Assembly: GCF_016918935.1 (NCBI RefSeq)
Contig: NZ_JAFFOB010000014.1
Location: 1-64,000, forward strand
Source of the DNA: Roseitranquillus sediminis
GTDB taxonomy: Bacteria > Pseudomonadota > Alphaproteobacteria > Rhodobacterales > Rhodobacteraceae
DNA length: 64,000 bases
Direction: 5' to 3'
Position 1 is the first letter of the stretch. The number at the start of each line of letters is the position of its first letter. Of this stretch, positions 17,460 through 27,183 are shown in pieces. A program made the position numbers and the translations under genes. A model generated the notes under the pieces. The model searched no databases. It worked only from the letters and a program-made list of their open reading frames with translations, and was not told where the DNA came from.

Positions 17460-18884
17460 CTATTCTAGCGCCTCGGCGCCGAGCGAGCCGCATTCCGCCA
17501 GGTCCGAGATACTGCACGGCGGCAGGTGGCGGGCGATCGCGCGGAGCGCGGTGCGCAAGCCTTCTTCCAGCGTTGGATGGTAGGTCGGCATCCTGAGGAG
17601 GTCATGCACCGTCAGCCGCTGGCTCACCGCGAGCGCGAGGAGGTGCGCCATGTGCTCGGCGGCGGGTGCCGCGATCTCGGCGCCGAGCAGCCGCCCGTCA
17701 GTCGGCGCGGCATAGACGTGCAGCCGCCCGCGGTTTTCCTGCATCGTCCGCGCACGGCCCTGCGAGGCGAAGTCCACCTCGCCGCGCAGGAACTCGTGCG
17801 GCTCCAGCTCTTCCGGCCGCTGTCCGACGGTAGCCACCTCGGGGTCGCAGAAGACGATGCCGAGGAGCGTGCGTCGCGCAAGCCGCACCGGCTCGTCGCT
17901 CGTGGCGTTGATCCCCGCAATGTGTCCGTCGTCGGCGGCCTCGTGCAGGAGAGGCCGCCTGCCGTTCGCGTCGCCGGCGAGCAGGACCTGTGTCTCGCCG
18001 ATCCGCATCGTGGTGGCGTCCACCTCCGGCATTCCGCGCTCGTCAAGCGGCACGCCGAGTGTCTCGAGGCCCAGCCCGGCGATGTTCGGCCGCCGGCCTA
18101 CCGCCACCACGACCTTGTCCACGACTACGCTTCGTCCGCGCCAGCGAATCTCGAGGTCGCCATCGGCCTCGCGCAGGTCGACCTGCGCATCGAGGTGCAC
18201 GGGGAACTCCTCGCAGAGCCAGTCGCGCATGGCCGCGGCAATGCCTTCGTCGGCGATGCCGGCGACATGCGGCGCGCCCTCGAAGCCCTGCACATCGAGG
18301 CCGAGCCTCGCCAGCGCCTGCGCGACCTCCACGCCGATCGCGCCGAGGCCGACAACCCCGATCCGGCGCGGCAGGTCCTCCTGCTCGAAGAGCGTATCCG
18401 TCGTGAGAACACGGTCGCCGAAGGCGCGCCATTCCTCGGGCACGATCGGGCTGGAGCCGGGGGCGAGGATCACCTGCCGCGCCCGGATGACGCGCCCGCC
18501 GACGACCAGGCGATCCGGACCCTCGAGGCGCGCCCGCCCGGCGATGTTGCGTTCGCCGAGATCGTCGGTCGCCTCCAGCACGCCCGCCACGAAATGGTCG
18601 CGCAGCGCGCGCACGCGCCGCAGCGCTGCGGGGATGTCAGCCTCCAGCGCCTGCCCGCCGCGGATGCCGAACTCACCCAGGCGAGCGCGGGTGTGCATGG
18701 CGTTAGCCGCGGCAATCAGCGCCTTCGACGGCATGCACCCGACGCGGGCGCAGGTCGTGCCGTAGGGCGGGTCGTTCACGAGCACGAAGCTCTCGGTGCG
18801 CCGCCGCACCTCGCGCAGCGCCGAGAGCCCTGCGGTGCCCGCACCTACGATCGCCACATCTACCGACAGTTCGTCCCGGCTCAT
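17460..18884 (-). CDS. Dihydrolipoamide-dehydrogenase-like pyridine nucleotide-disulfide oxidoreductase
   Basis: A 474-residue class I flavin disulfide reductase. FAD motif VAIVGAGTAGLSALREV (residues 9-25); redox disulfide in TTCARVGCMPSK (CX4C spacing around residues 45-50); NAD motif IGVVGLGAIGVEVAQAL; second FAD motif VLLAGDANG; and the C-terminal active-site region TYHPTLEEGLRTAL, with the His that forms the base in lipoamide dehydrogenases. The E3 of the 2-oxoacid complexes is normally encoded with its partners, so this stand-alone gene may serve another disulfide. ATG 18884 is chosen because upstream frame sequence has no family homology. Confidence 0.85.
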   Translation of the reverse strand: MSRDELSVDVAIVGAGTAGLSALREVRRRTESFVLVNDPPYGTTCARVGCMPSKALIAAANAMHTRARLGEFGIRGGQALEADIPAALRRVRALRDHFVAGVLEATDDLGERNIAGRARLEGPDRLVVGGRVIRARQVILAPGSSPIVPEEWRAFGDRVLTTDTLFEQEDLPRRIGVVGLGAIGVEVAQALARLGLDVQGFEGAPHVAGIADEGIAAAMRDWLCEEFPVHLDAQVDLREADGDLEIRWRGRSVVVDKVVVAVGRRPNIAGLGLETLGVPLDERGMPEVDATTMRIGETQVLLAGDANGRRPLLHEAADDGHIAGINATSDEPVRLARRTLLGIVFCDPEVATVGQRPEELEPHEFLRGEVDFASQGRARTMQENRGRLHVYAAPTDGRLLGAEIAAPAAEHMAHLLALAVSQRLTVHDLLRMPTYHPTLEEGLRTALRAIARHLPPCSISDLAECGSLGAEALE

Positions 18885-18922
18885 GTCTCGCGCCTCCGCA
18901 TGCTCGTCCCTCCCAACGCGCC

Positions 18923-19738
18923 TCAGCGGACGGAGGGGTCGTTCCAATGCTCCGCCACCCACGGCGCGGGGCGGACGTAGTGGCGCAGGTGCGCGAGAAC
19001 ACTGACCTTGCGCGCGCCGTCGAACGTCGCCCGCAGATGCTCGACCGGCGAGCGGATCGGCGTGTGGCGACGGAAGCGCCCTTCGATCGCGTCGGGCGGG
19101 TTGAGCGGCCCGGGAAAGATCACGACCTTGGCCTTCCGCGGCGGACGTGGTGTGCGGACGTAGTTCAGCGGAAACGGCGGGATGCAGTGCCACTTGTAAA
19201 CAGCCACCCAGCCGCGCGGCCAGAAGCGGACGCCGTCCGGCGCGCGGCGCGTCACGAACCGCTGCTCGAAGCGGAAGCGATCGGCGACGCCCTGCGGGTC
19301 GGCCTCGAAGTCAGCCTTAAGCGAGGCCAGCCTGCCCACCGGCATCCGGTAGATCGAGGTCTGGCCCAGCCGTTCGAAGGGTGTGTTCGGGTTGCGGGCG
19401 AGGACCACGTCGTTGGCCTCGCCAAACTCAAAGAGCGGGTCGAGCGACGACAGGATCACCACGTCGAGGTCGATGAAGAGCACCGTTCCGGTCAGTCCGC
19501 CGAGTCGCTCGCTCCAGAGCCGCGCCTTGCCCCACTTGCCGAGCGTGTTGACCGGCATCTCGCAGTCGAGCGGGGGCAGCGGCATCGCCTCGATCCCCTC
19601 GACCAGGCCGGTCGGGTCGTCGGTGAAGCAGATGAACCGGAACGGCGGCGAAAGGTGGCGCGAGACCGCGGCGAAAAGCCGGTTGGGATACTCGGCGCCA
19701 TAGCGCTTGCCCCACTTGATCGAGATGACCTGCTTCAT
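18923..19738 (-). CDS. Glycosyltransferase-like protein with DxD motif
   Basis: A 271-residue cytoplasmic protein. [25 protein letters not shown] at the N-terminus, [12 protein letters not shown] and [13 protein letters not shown] (DLD, residues ~90-100) are typical of GT-A fold transferases of the GT8 or capsule-synthesis type, where DxD binds the metal and sugar nucleotide. The rest includes [15 protein letters not shown] and [13 protein letters not shown], near the acceptor side. Acceptor unknown: envelope polysaccharide or glycolipid. ATG 19738. It is divergent from rpsD. Confidence 0.78.
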   Translation of the reverse strand: MKQVISIKWGKRYGAEYPNRLFAAVSRHLSPPFRFICFTDDPTGLVEGIEAMPLPPLDCEMPVNTLGKWGKARLWSERLGGLTGTVLFIDLDVVILSSLDPLFEFGEANDVVLARNPNTPFERLGQTSIYRMPVGRLASLKADFEADPQGVADRFRFEQRFVTRRAPDGVRFWPRGWVAVYKWHCIPPFPLNYVRTPRPPRKAKVVIFPGPLNPPDAIEGRFRRHTPIRSPVEHLRATFDGARKVSVLAHLRHYVRPAPWVAEHWNDPSVR

Positions 19739-19795
19739 GCGCCCTCCGCCTGCCGACATATCCCAGAGGATCGCCCGCGGCCGCAAGCCCCGCTG

Positions 19796-19823
19796 TTGAC
19801 AGCCCCTCCGCCGCCGGTATAAG
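19796..19823 (+). promoter_or_regulatory. Sigma-70-type promoter for rpsD
   Basis: TTGACA at 19796-19801 and TATAAG at 19818-19823 are separated by 16 nt. This is the only near-consensus sigma-70 promoter I noted in the window, as expected for a ribosomal protein gene, and it leaves a leader of roughly 110 nt before rpsD. Confidence 0.75.
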
Positions 19824-19941
19824 CGCGCCGTTCCGGCCCCGAGGGGTGCGGAGTCATTGGTGTTGGTGGCCCCCGCGAGGGGATGCCTGTCGGCCGCGAG
19901 GCAAAGGACAACGCCCTTCACATCGCGAAGGAGATCAGACG

Positions 19942-20562
19942 GTGACGAAACGCACCTCTGCCAAGTACAAGATCGACCGCCGGATGGGCCAGAACATCTG
20001 GGGCCGCCCGAAGTCCCCGGTGAACCGCCGTGAATACGGCCCCGGCCAGCACGGCCAGCGCCGCAAGGGCAAGATGAGCGACTTCGGCCTGCAACTTCGG
20101 GCCAAGCAGAAGCTCAAGGGCTACTACGGCGACCTGACGGAAAAGCAGTTCCGCCGCATCTTCGCGGAGGCCGAGCGCGTGCGCGGCGACACCGGTGAGC
20201 TGCTGATCGGCCTCCTGGAGCGGCGTCTCGACGCTGTGGTCTACCGCGCCAAGTTCGTGCCCACGATCTGGGCCGCGCGGCAGTTCGTGAACCACGGCCA
20301 CGTCCTGGTGAACGGCCAGCGGGTCAACATCCCTAGCTACCGCGTCAAGGAAGACGACGTCGTCGAGGTGCGCGCCCGTTCGAAGCAGCTCGCCATCGTG
20401 CTCGAGGCCGTGGGCCTGCCGGAGCGCGACGTGCCCGATTACATCGAGGTCGACCACTCCAAGATGACCGCGCGCTTCGTGCGGACGCCTGGCCTGGGCG
20501 ACGTGCCCTATCCGGTGCAGATGGAGCCGAATCTCGTAATCGAATACTACGCCCAGAACTGA
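19942..20562 (+). CDS. rpsD: 30S ribosomal protein S4
   Basis: A 206-residue primary 16S rRNA-binding protein that nucleates the 30S body. [20 protein letters not shown] at the N-terminus lacks the zinc cysteines of C+ S4 forms. The S4 RNA-binding domain ([39 protein letters not shown]) occupies about residues 95-160. GTG 19942 is preceded by AAGGAGATC. It is monocistronic here, with its own promoter and an intrinsic terminator. Confidence 0.98.
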   Translation: MTKRTSAKYKIDRRMGQNIWGRPKSPVNRREYGPGQHGQRRKGKMSDFGLQLRAKQKLKGYYGDLTEKQFRRIFAEAERVRGDTGELLIGLLERRLDAVVYRAKFVPTIWAARQFVNHGHVLVNGQRVNIPSYRVKEDDVVEVRARSKQLAIVLEAVGLPERDVPDYIEVDHSKMTARFVRTPGLGDVPYPVQMEPNLVIEYYAQN

Positions 20563-20605
20563 TCGCGAGCGGCCGCGGCCGCTGCATCGTCGGGAGAGAT
20601 CACTA

Positions 20606-20636
20606 CGGCGTCGGCAAGTCCGGCGCCGTTTCTCTT
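20606..20636 (+). terminator. Intrinsic terminator of rpsD
   Basis: CGGCGTCGG (20606-20614) pairs with CCGGCGCCG (20620-20628), a 9-bp stem with one G-U pair and a CAAGT loop, followed by TTTCTCTT. Confidence 0.75.
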
Positions 20637-20910
20637 GGGCGCAGGCGCGTGCCGCTTGAAATGTTGCTGCCGCAATCCGTCAGGCGGCTTCTGCCCCCGT
20701 TGTGGACTCCGTGCCGGCGCGCGCACTGCGCTCCCGAGCTCGCTTGCATTGGCTGGGGCAACTGCACATGGCGGCATGCCGCTGCGGCCCTCAATCTTCT
20801 CGCCCGCTACCCGCCATTGGAGCACCTCGAAGGCGAGCGGGTCGGGCAGAATTCACCCCAAGAGTTTCGTCTCCGGCACCGGCGGCTTGACCTCGGGTCC
20901 GAAGCTCCGA
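20637..20910. other. 274-nt intergenic stretch without a gene
   Basis: Between the rpsD terminator and the Pho-box-like repeats I see no convincing ORF. One frame is open through the whole region into pstS, but it lacks a family signature and a ribosome-binding site. A phoR gene, often near pstS, is not here. Confidence 0.5.
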
Positions 20911-20939
20911 TTTTCATACTGCTGTTACAGGGCGTTTAC
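20911..20939 (+). promoter_or_regulatory. Tandem Pho-box-like PhoB binding repeats
   Basis: Three 7-mers spaced by 4 nt: TTTTCAT at 20911-20917, CTGTTAC at 20922-20928 and CGTTTAC at 20933-20939. The 11-bp period and the resemblance to CTGTCAT/CTGTCAC half-sites match PhoB operators. The site is 78 nt before pstS, and the regulator gene phoB is the last gene of the same cluster, so phosphate-starvation autoregulation is likely. Confidence 0.62.
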
Positions 20940-21017
20940 ATAGGTGTCTTGCCGCGAACTTATCCCGCAGACGTCGCGCCGCAGCAGCGGCCGAAAGCAA
21001 GATCAGGAGCAGGATAC

Positions 21018-22064
21018 ATGTCGATCGCAAGAGCAGGTGCCGCCACGGTGTTGGTCATGGCAGCGTCGGCCAATATGGCCCAGGCGCAAGGCCGGGAGCA
21101 GATCAGCATCGTCGGATCATCTACCGTTTTCCCCTATACCCAGGCTGTGGCGGAGCAGTTCGCCAACGTGACCGGCGCGCCGTCACCCATCGTCGAATCG
21201 ACGGGCACCGGCGGCGGAATGCAGATCTTCTGCGGCGGCATCGGTGAGCAGCATCCCGATCTCACCGGCGCATCGCGCGCCATGCGGCCGTCGGAATACC
21301 AGCTCTGCCAGGAGAACGGCGTCGAGAGCGTTTCCGAGGCGCTCATCGGGTACGACGGCCTCTCGATCGCCATCTCGCGCTCGAACGGGGACGAGTGGGA
21401 CCTGACGCTGGGCGAGGTCTATCAGGCTCTTGGCGCCCAGGTGCCGGTCGATGGCGAGTGGGTCGACAACCCGCACGAGACGTGGTCCGACATCAACCCC
21501 GACCTGCCGGACAGCGAGATCCTGGTCTACGGCCCGCCGCCGACGTCGGGCACGCGCGACGCCTTCGTGGAGCTTGCCATGCTCGCCGGCTGCGAGCAGC
21601 TCGAATACGTCGAGAGCCAGGGACACGACGACGACTGGATCGAGCAGAACTGCTCGCGGATGCGCCAGGACGGTCCGTTCGTCGAGGCGGGCGAGAACGA
21701 CAACCTCATCGTCCAGCGCCTGAACGCTGACTCAAACGCGATGGGCATCTTCGGCTACTCATTCCTCTTCGAGAACCTCGACACGCTGAAGCCGGTGCTG
21801 ATCGAGGGTGTCGCCCCTGACGAAAACACGATCGCCGACTTCTCGTACCCGATCGCGCGGCCGCTCTACTTTTACACCAAGAACGCGCATCGCGGCGTGA
21901 TTCCGGGCTTTCAGGAGTTCATCGAGGAGTACATGTCCGAGGACGCGCTGGCGCCCGGCGGCTACCTCTCGGAGCGAGGCCTTGTCCCGCTGGGCGACGA
22001 TCGCCGCGCCGAGATGCAGGACCGTGTCATCAACGCCGTGCCGATGGACGCGCCGGCCGACTGA
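21018..22064 (+). CDS. pstS: Phosphate ABC transporter substrate-binding protein
   Basis: A 348-residue periplasmic protein. The N-terminal ~23 residues (MSIARAGAATVLVMAASANM, then AQAQ) are a signal peptide with cleavage after AQA or AQAQ. ISIVGSSTVFPYTQAVAEQF and STGTGGGMQIFCGGIG are phosphate-binding loops; PPPTSGTRDAFVELAM carries the conserved SGTR. Four cysteines in the mature part (CGG, LCQ, GCEQ, NCS) may form disulfides. It is the first gene of pstSCAB-phoU-phoB, 78 nt after the Pho-box-like repeats and followed by a hairpin that should favour its higher expression. Confidence 0.94.
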   Translation: MSIARAGAATVLVMAASANMAQAQGREQISIVGSSTVFPYTQAVAEQFANVTGAPSPIVESTGTGGGMQIFCGGIGEQHPDLTGASRAMRPSEYQLCQENGVESVSEALIGYDGLSIAISRSNGDEWDLTLGEVYQALGAQVPVDGEWVDNPHETWSDINPDLPDSEILVYGPPPTSGTRDAFVELAMLAGCEQLEYVESQGHDDDWIEQNCSRMRQDGPFVEAGENDNLIVQRLNADSNAMGIFGYSFLFENLDTLKPVLIEGVAPDENTIADFSYPIARPLYFYTKNAHRGVIPGFQEFIEEYMSEDALAPGGYLSERGLVPLGDDRRAEMQDRVINAVPMDAPAD

Positions 22065-22075
22065 CGCAGCAGCCT

Positions 22076-22101
22076 GCGCCGCCCGGTCTGCCGGGCGGCG
22101 C
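22076..22101 (+). terminator. Perfect hairpin between pstS and pstC
   Basis: GCGCCGCCCGG and CCGGGCGGCGC form an 11-bp perfect stem with a TCTG loop. No T-run follows, so it is probably an attenuator or mRNA-stabilising element that raises PstS relative to the membrane components. Confidence 0.6.
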
Positions 22102-22124
22102 GCTCCCCGACCCGGATCTCGCGC

Positions 22125-23498
22125 ATGACATTGCTGGCCTTCCTCATCCTCTTCGCCGCTGCGATCTTCGGCTACGTCCTGAACCGCCGCGCCGCGCTTC
22201 AGATACGCGACCGGGGCGAGCGGCTGCATTCGCTCGGCGGCTTCCACGGCGGCTATTCGTTTCTCCTCGTGGCGCTCCCCGCCTTCATCCTCATCGTGCT
22301 CTGGCTGATGCTGCAGGGCGTCGTGATCGATCGGCTGGTGCTCGCGAGCGTCGCTGACGAGCTCGCCGGGTCCGCCACCGGGCAGGTCCAGCTCGTGCTT
22401 GCCGAGATCAAGTCGATCGCCGGCGGCCGCATCTTCGGCCAGCCCGAACCCTGGAAGATGGAAGCCGCCGCTCGGCTGGAGGCGCTGCGCGGCCAGTCTC
22501 TGGTGCTGATGTACGTGGTCCTTCTCGCCCTCATCGCGGCGATGCTCTTCCTGGCGCGTAGGCGCGTCTCGCCCGAGTTCCGCGCCCGGCAGCGAGTCGA
22601 GGGGATCATCGGCGGACTGCTGATCTTCTGCTCGCTCGTCGCGATCTTCACGACCCTCGGCATCGTCGCGTCGCTGCTCTTCGAGACGGTCCGCTTCTTC
22701 AGCATGGTGCCGGTCACCGAATTCCTTTTCGGCACGAATTGGGAGCCCCAGATCCCGATCCGCGAGGACCAGATCGCGGCCGAGGGAGCCTTTGGCTGGC
22801 TGCCCGTTCTGCTCGGCACGCTTGTCATCACGGTCGTGGCGCTGACCGTGGCGGTGCCGGTCGGTCTCTTCTCGGCCATCTACCTCAACGAGTTCGCCTC
22901 GCGCCGTGTCCGGTCGGTGGTCAAGCCGCTGCTCGAGATCCTGGCGGGCGTTCCGACGGTGGTCTACGGTTTCTTCGCAATCCTGGTCGTCGCGCCGGCG
23001 ATCCGCCAGTTTGGGCAGTCGATCGGTCTCGACGTTTCGCCCAACACCGCGCTCGCGGCGGGCGGCGTGATGGGCATCATGCTGATCCCGTTCATCTCGT
23101 CCTTCGCCGACGATGCGCTGTCGGCCGTACCGCGCGCCCTGCGCGACGGCGCGCTCGCGCTCGGCGCGACGCGGGGCGAGACCATGCTGAACGTGCTCTT
23201 TCCCGCGGCCATCCCCGGCATCGTCGGTGGCGTTCTGCTGGCGGTCAGCCGCGCCATCGGCGAGACGATGATCGTCGTGATGGCAGCGGGCCTGATCGCG
23301 CAGATGACGATCAACCCGCTCGAGTCGGTCACGACGATCACGGTGCAGATCGTGACGCTGCTGATCGGCGACACCGCGTTCGACAACCCCAAGACCCTGG
23401 CCGCCTTCGCCCTGGGGATGATGCTTTTCCTGGTGACGCTGGCCATCAACATCCTCGCGCTGCGCATCGTGCGCAGGTATCGCGAGGCCTACGACTGA
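22125..23498 (+). CDS. pstC: Phosphate ABC transporter permease PstC
   Basis: A 457-residue inner-membrane permease, longer than E. coli PstC (about 319) because of an N-terminal extension. Residues 1-~200 hold three extra hydrophobic segments and a periplasmic loop before the core. The core includes FLFGTNWEPQ, VPVGLFSAIYLNEFA, LLEILAGVPTVVYGFFA and the coupling-helix EAA region ALRDGALALGATRGETML. The long form is common in alphaproteobacteria. It pairs with PstA and energises through PstB. Confidence 0.94.
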   Translation: MTLLAFLILFAAAIFGYVLNRRAALQIRDRGERLHSLGGFHGGYSFLLVALPAFILIVLWLMLQGVVIDRLVLASVADELAGSATGQVQLVLAEIKSIAGGRIFGQPEPWKMEAAARLEALRGQSLVLMYVVLLALIAAMLFLARRRVSPEFRARQRVEGIIGGLLIFCSLVAIFTTLGIVASLLFETVRFFSMVPVTEFLFGTNWEPQIPIREDQIAAEGAFGWLPVLLGTLVITVVALTVAVPVGLFSAIYLNEFASRRVRSVVKPLLEILAGVPTVVYGFFAILVVAPAIRQFGQSIGLDVSPNTALAAGGVMGIMLIPFISSFADDALSAVPRALRDGALALGATRGETMLNVLFPAAIPGIVGGVLLAVSRAIGETMIVVMAAGLIAQMTINPLESVTTITVQIVTLLIGDTAFDNPKTLAAFALGMMLFLVTLAINILALRIVRRYREAYD

Positions 23499-23505
23499 GG
23501 CGCCG

Positions 23506-24792
23506 ATGACCGAGACCACACCCACCCGCGGCATCGACTGGGCGTCGCCCGAGACGTCGAGCCGCCTCAAGGCACGGCGCCGCCGTCAGAACCGGCTGAA
23601 GTATGCCGGCATGGTCTCGATCGGGATCGCGTTCCTGATGCTTGGCATCCTGCTCGTCTCGATCATCTCGAGCGGCTACAGCGCCTTCGTCCAGACGCAC
23701 GTCGAGATCGACGTATTCTTCGACCCGGAAGCAATCGACGTCGACGACCTTCCGCGGAGCAACTTCAACGCCGTGCTCGCCGCCACGATGCAGGCGCAGT
23801 TCCCCGAGGTCGAGGGCACGGCCGAGCTCCGGCGCCTGACGGGCATCCTCAGCGACGGCGCGCGCTGGACAATCCGCGACCTCATCGTGGAAAACCCCGA
23901 CCTCGTCGGCGAGACAGTGGCGGTCAGCGTGCCCGTCGCCGACACCTACGACCAGCTCTACAAGGGCTTTATCGACCGCGAGACGCCGGAGCAGTTCCGC
24001 CGTCTCGACGACGCGCAGATCGCGTACTTCGACCGGCTGGTCGAGGAGGGACGGGTCGAGGCGACGTTCAACTGGGCGCTCTTCTTCAACGCGGACTCGC
24101 GCTTCCCCGAGCTGGCGGGCCTAAAGGGGGCGATAATCGGTTCCTTCTACGCGCTTGCGACATGCTTCGTGCTGTCCTTCCCCGTGGGCATAGGGGCGGC
24201 GATCTACCTCGAGGAGTTCGCGCCGCGGAACCGCTTCTCGGACCTCATCGAGGTCAACATAAACAACCTCGCGGCGGTGCCGTCGGTGGTCTTCGGCCTG
24301 CTTGCGCTCGCGGTGTTCCTCGGCTGGTTCGGCATGCCGCGCTCGTCGCCCTTCGTGGGCGGCATGACGCTGGCGCTGATGACGCTGCCGACGATCATCA
24401 TCGCCACGCGTGCGGCGCTGAAGGCGGTGCCGCCCTCGATCCGCGAGGCGGCGCTGGGGGTCGGCGCGTCCAGGCACCAAGTCGTCTTTCAGCACGTCCT
24501 GCCGCTGGCCATGCCGGGCATCCTGACCGGGACGATCATCGGACTGGCGCAGGCGCTGGGCGAGACCGCTCCGCTGCTGCTCATCGGGATGAACGCCTTC
24601 ATCACATCGGCGCCGGCCACGCCCTTCGACTCGTCGACCGCGTTGCCGACGCAGATCTTCATCTGGGCCGACAGCCCGGAGCGGGGTTTCGTCAGCCGGA
24701 CCTCCGCAGCTATCATGGTGCTGCTGGGCTTCCTCGTGATGATGAACGCGGTCGCGATCTACCTTCGCAACCGCTTCCAACGCACTTGGTAG
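23506..24792 (+). CDS. pstA: Phosphate ABC transporter permease PstA
   Basis: A 428-residue partner of PstC. One N-terminal TM (about residues 32-55) is followed by a ~150-residue periplasmic domain absent from E. coli PstA, then a five-helix permease core: [48 protein letters not shown] and the EAA-type loop [17 protein letters not shown]. Starts 7 nt after pstC. The extra domain may contact PstS. Confidence 0.94.
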   Translation: MTETTPTRGIDWASPETSSRLKARRRRQNRLKYAGMVSIGIAFLMLGILLVSIISSGYSAFVQTHVEIDVFFDPEAIDVDDLPRSNFNAVLAATMQAQFPEVEGTAELRRLTGILSDGARWTIRDLIVENPDLVGETVAVSVPVADTYDQLYKGFIDRETPEQFRRLDDAQIAYFDRLVEEGRVEATFNWALFFNADSRFPELAGLKGAIIGSFYALATCFVLSFPVGIGAAIYLEEFAPRNRFSDLIEVNINNLAAVPSVVFGLLALAVFLGWFGMPRSSPFVGGMTLALMTLPTIIIATRAALKAVPPSIREAALGVGASRHQVVFQHVLPLAMPGILTGTIIGLAQALGETAPLLLIGMNAFITSAPATPFDSSTALPTQIFIWADSPERGFVSRTSAAIMVLLGFLVMMNAVAIYLRNRFQRTW

Positions 24793-24802
24793 GAGCCTTG
24801 CC

Positions 24803-25600
24803 ATGAACGACATGAAGCTCGCAGAAAAGGCGGTGAGGATGAGCGAGGCGAAGATCTCGGCGCGCGACGTGAACGTCTTCTACGGCGATACGCACGCCAT
24901 CAAGGACGTCAGCGTCGACATCGCGGACAGGACGGTCACCGCCTTCATCGGGCCCTCCGGCTGCGGCAAGTCGACGTTCCTGCGCTGCCTGAACCGGATG
25001 AACGACACGATCGACATCGCTCGCGTCGAGGGCGAGATCAGGATCGACGGTCAGGACATCTACGACCCCAGCATCGATCCGGTGCAACTGCGCGCCAAGG
25101 TCGGCATGGTGTTCCAGAAGCCTAACCCGTTCCCGAAGTCGATCTATGACAACGTGGCGTACGGACCGAAGATCCACGGCCTCGCCAGGAGCAAGGCGGA
25201 TCTCGACGAGATCGTCGAGCGAGCCCTGCGCCGCGGCGCGCTCTGGGAAGAGGCCAAGGACCGCCTGCACCAGCCGGGCACCGGCCTCTCGGGTGGGCAG
25301 CAGCAGCGGCTCTGCATCGCGCGGGCGGTCGCGACCGAGCCCGAGGTCCTCCTGATGGACGAGCCTTGCTCGGCGCTCGACCCGATCGCGACGGCGCAGG
25401 TCGAGGAGCTGATCGACGATCTGCGCAAGAACTATTCCGTGGTCATCGTCACGCACTCGATGCAGCAGGCCGCGCGGGTGAGCCAGAAGACGGCGTTCTT
25501 CCATCTCGGCAACCTCGTAGAGTTTGGCGAGACGGGACAGATTTTCACGAACCCGAAGGACCGGCGCACCGAGAGCTACATCACGGGCCGGATAGGCTAG
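24803..25600 (+). CDS. pstB: Phosphate ABC transporter ATP-binding protein
   Basis: A 265-residue ATPase: Walker [11 protein letters not shown]-loop [18 protein letters not shown] (PstB-specific), signature LSGGQQQRL, Walker B VLLMDEP and H-loop [12 protein letters not shown] 24803 is used; an in-frame ATG at residue 13 is an alternative since many PstB start near [16 protein letters not shown]. It supplies energy to PstCA and, with PhoU, signals phosphate status to PhoR. Confidence 0.96.
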   Translation: MNDMKLAEKAVRMSEAKISARDVNVFYGDTHAIKDVSVDIADRTVTAFIGPSGCGKSTFLRCLNRMNDTIDIARVEGEIRIDGQDIYDPSIDPVQLRAKVGMVFQKPNPFPKSIYDNVAYGPKIHGLARSKADLDEIVERALRRGALWEEAKDRLHQPGTGLSGGQQQRLCIARAVATEPEVLLMDEPCSALDPIATAQVEELIDDLRKNYSVVIVTHSMQQAARVSQKTAFFHLGNLVEFGETGQIFTNPKDRRTESYITGRIG

Positions 25601-25609
25601 GGGAGACAG

Positions 25610-26323
25610 ATGGCCGACCAACACATCGCATCCGCCTTCGACCGCGACCTGGAGCGGATCCAGTCGCTCATCATGAAGATGGGCGGGCTGGTCGAGGCGG
25701 CGATCCTCGACGCGGCCAAGTCGCTCGAGGAGCGGGATGACGAGCTGGCGCAGAAGGTCCGCGAGGGCGACAAGCGCATCGACGCGCTCGAGGAGCAGAT
25801 CAACGAGGAAGCGGCGCGGGTGCTTGCCATCCGCGCGCCGACGGCGCGGGACCTGAGGACGGTGCTCACCGTCATAAAGATCAGCAACAGCCTCGAGCGC
25901 TGTGGCGACTTCGCCAAGAACCTCGCCAAGCGGACTTCGGTCCTCGTGCAGATGCAGCCCATCGACAACACTGCGAAATCGGTCCGGCGCATGGCACGCG
26001 AAGTCGAAGCGATGCTCAAGGACGCACTCGATGCCTACATGCAGCGCGACGTGGAGCTCGCGCAGAACGTGCGGGAGCGCGACGCCGAGGTCGACCAGAT
26101 GTACAATGCCCTCTTCCGCGAGTTCCTGACCTTCATGATGGAGGATCCGCGGAACATCACGGCTTGCATGCACCTGCACTTCATCGCGAAGAACCTCGAG
26201 CGAATGGGCGACCACGTCACCTCGATCTGCGAGCAGGTGATCTACCTCGTCAGCGGCAGCCTCCCGGAGGAGCAGCGGCCGAAGGGTGACCGGACCGCCT
26301 TCGTCGGAGGCGGGGAGGGATGA
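25610..26323 (+). CDS. phoU: Phosphate signalling protein PhoU
   Basis: A 237-residue cytoplasmic all-helical protein with two tandem three-helix PhoU domains. Metal-binding ExxxD repeats appear as LERCGDFAKNLAKR in the first half and LERMGDHVTSICEQVIY in the second. PhoU dampens Pst transport and keeps PhoR/PhoB off when phosphate is plentiful. It starts 9 nt after pstB and overlaps phoB by 4 nt. Confidence 0.96.
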   Translation: MADQHIASAFDRDLERIQSLIMKMGGLVEAAILDAAKSLEERDDELAQKVREGDKRIDALEEQINEEAARVLAIRAPTARDLRTVLTVIKISNSLERCGDFAKNLAKRTSVLVQMQPIDNTAKSVRRMAREVEAMLKDALDAYMQRDVELAQNVRERDAEVDQMYNALFREFLTFMMEDPRNITACMHLHFIAKNLERMGDHVTSICEQVIYLVSGSLPEEQRPKGDRTAFVGGGEG

Positions 26324-27009
26324 GCGCCCAGCAGCCGCGCGTCCTCGTCGTCGAGGACGAGCCGGCGCAGCAGGAGATCCTGTCCTACAACCTTGAGGCG
26401 GAGGGCTTTGCGGTCAGCCGAGCGTCCACGGGCGACGAGGCGCTGCTGCTGGTCGAGGAGGTCGGGCCGGACATCGTCCTGCTCGACTGGATGCTGCCAG
26501 GCGTCTCCGGCATCGAGGTCTGCCGCAGGCTGAGGATGCGCAGCGAGAGCCGGGCGATCCCGATCATCATGATGTCGGCAAAGTCGGAGGAGGTGGACCG
26601 CGTCCGCGGCCTCGAAACCGGCGCCGACGACTACGTCGTGAAACCCTATTCAGTGGTCGAGCTGATGGCGCGCGTGCGCTCGCAGCTCAGGCGAACCCGC
26701 CCGGCCACCGTGGGCGAGCGGCTGGAGTTCGAGGACATCGTCCTCGACGCCGAGACGCACAAGGTGACGCGAGACGGCGAGGCGGTGAAGCTCGGTCCCA
26801 CCGAATTCCGCCTTCTGTCGACGTTCATGGAAAAGCCCGGCCGGGTCTGGAGCCGCGAGCAGCTTCTAGATCGCGTGTGGGGCCGTGACATCTATGTCGA
26901 CACGCGCACCGTGGACGTGCATATCGGCCGGCTGCGCAAGGCATTGAAACTGCAGGGCGGCGATGACCCGATCCGCACCGTGCGCGGCGCGGGCTACGCG
27001 CTGCGCTAG
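26320..27009 (+). CDS. phoB: Phosphate regulon response regulator PhoB
   Basis: A 229-residue OmpR/PhoB-type regulator. Receiver domain residues 1-~125 with acidic pocket VVEDEP, phosphoacceptor D56 in VLLDWMLPG and conserved Lys in YVVKPYS. Winged-helix DNA-binding domain from ~130 with LGPTEFRLLSTFMEKPGRVWSREQLLDRVWG and TVDVHIGRLRKAL. ATG overlaps the phoU stop. No histidine kinase PhoR gene lies next to it. Confidence 0.95.
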   Translation: MSAQQPRVLVVEDEPAQQEILSYNLEAEGFAVSRASTGDEALLLVEEVGPDIVLLDWMLPGVSGIEVCRRLRMRSESRAIPIIMMSAKSEEVDRVRGLETGADDYVVKPYSVVELMARVRSQLRRTRPATVGERLEFEDIVLDAETHKVTRDGEAVKLGPTEFRLLSTFMEKPGRVWSREQLLDRVWGRDIYVDTRTVDVHIGRLRKALKLQGGDDPIRTVRGAGYALR

Positions 27010-27183
27010 CCGCAGAACCAGACCCTCTGACGAAATTGCTGCGCTGCGGCACGAAGGCTATGGTGCCTGCGCCGTGGCCGGAGTAACCATGGTCCGAACT
27101 GCCGGGGGAGCCGCACGCGTGGCCGACCTTAAGGCGAGGGATCGGCCGCCCGCGGCTCGAGCGGCGGCAGGAGTGAGTAGAAA

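Noticed and set aside
21759-23570. 603-codon minus-strand frame opposite pstS/pstC
   Set aside because: His/Arg/Asp-rich shadow; the pst genes on the plus strand explain the DNA.
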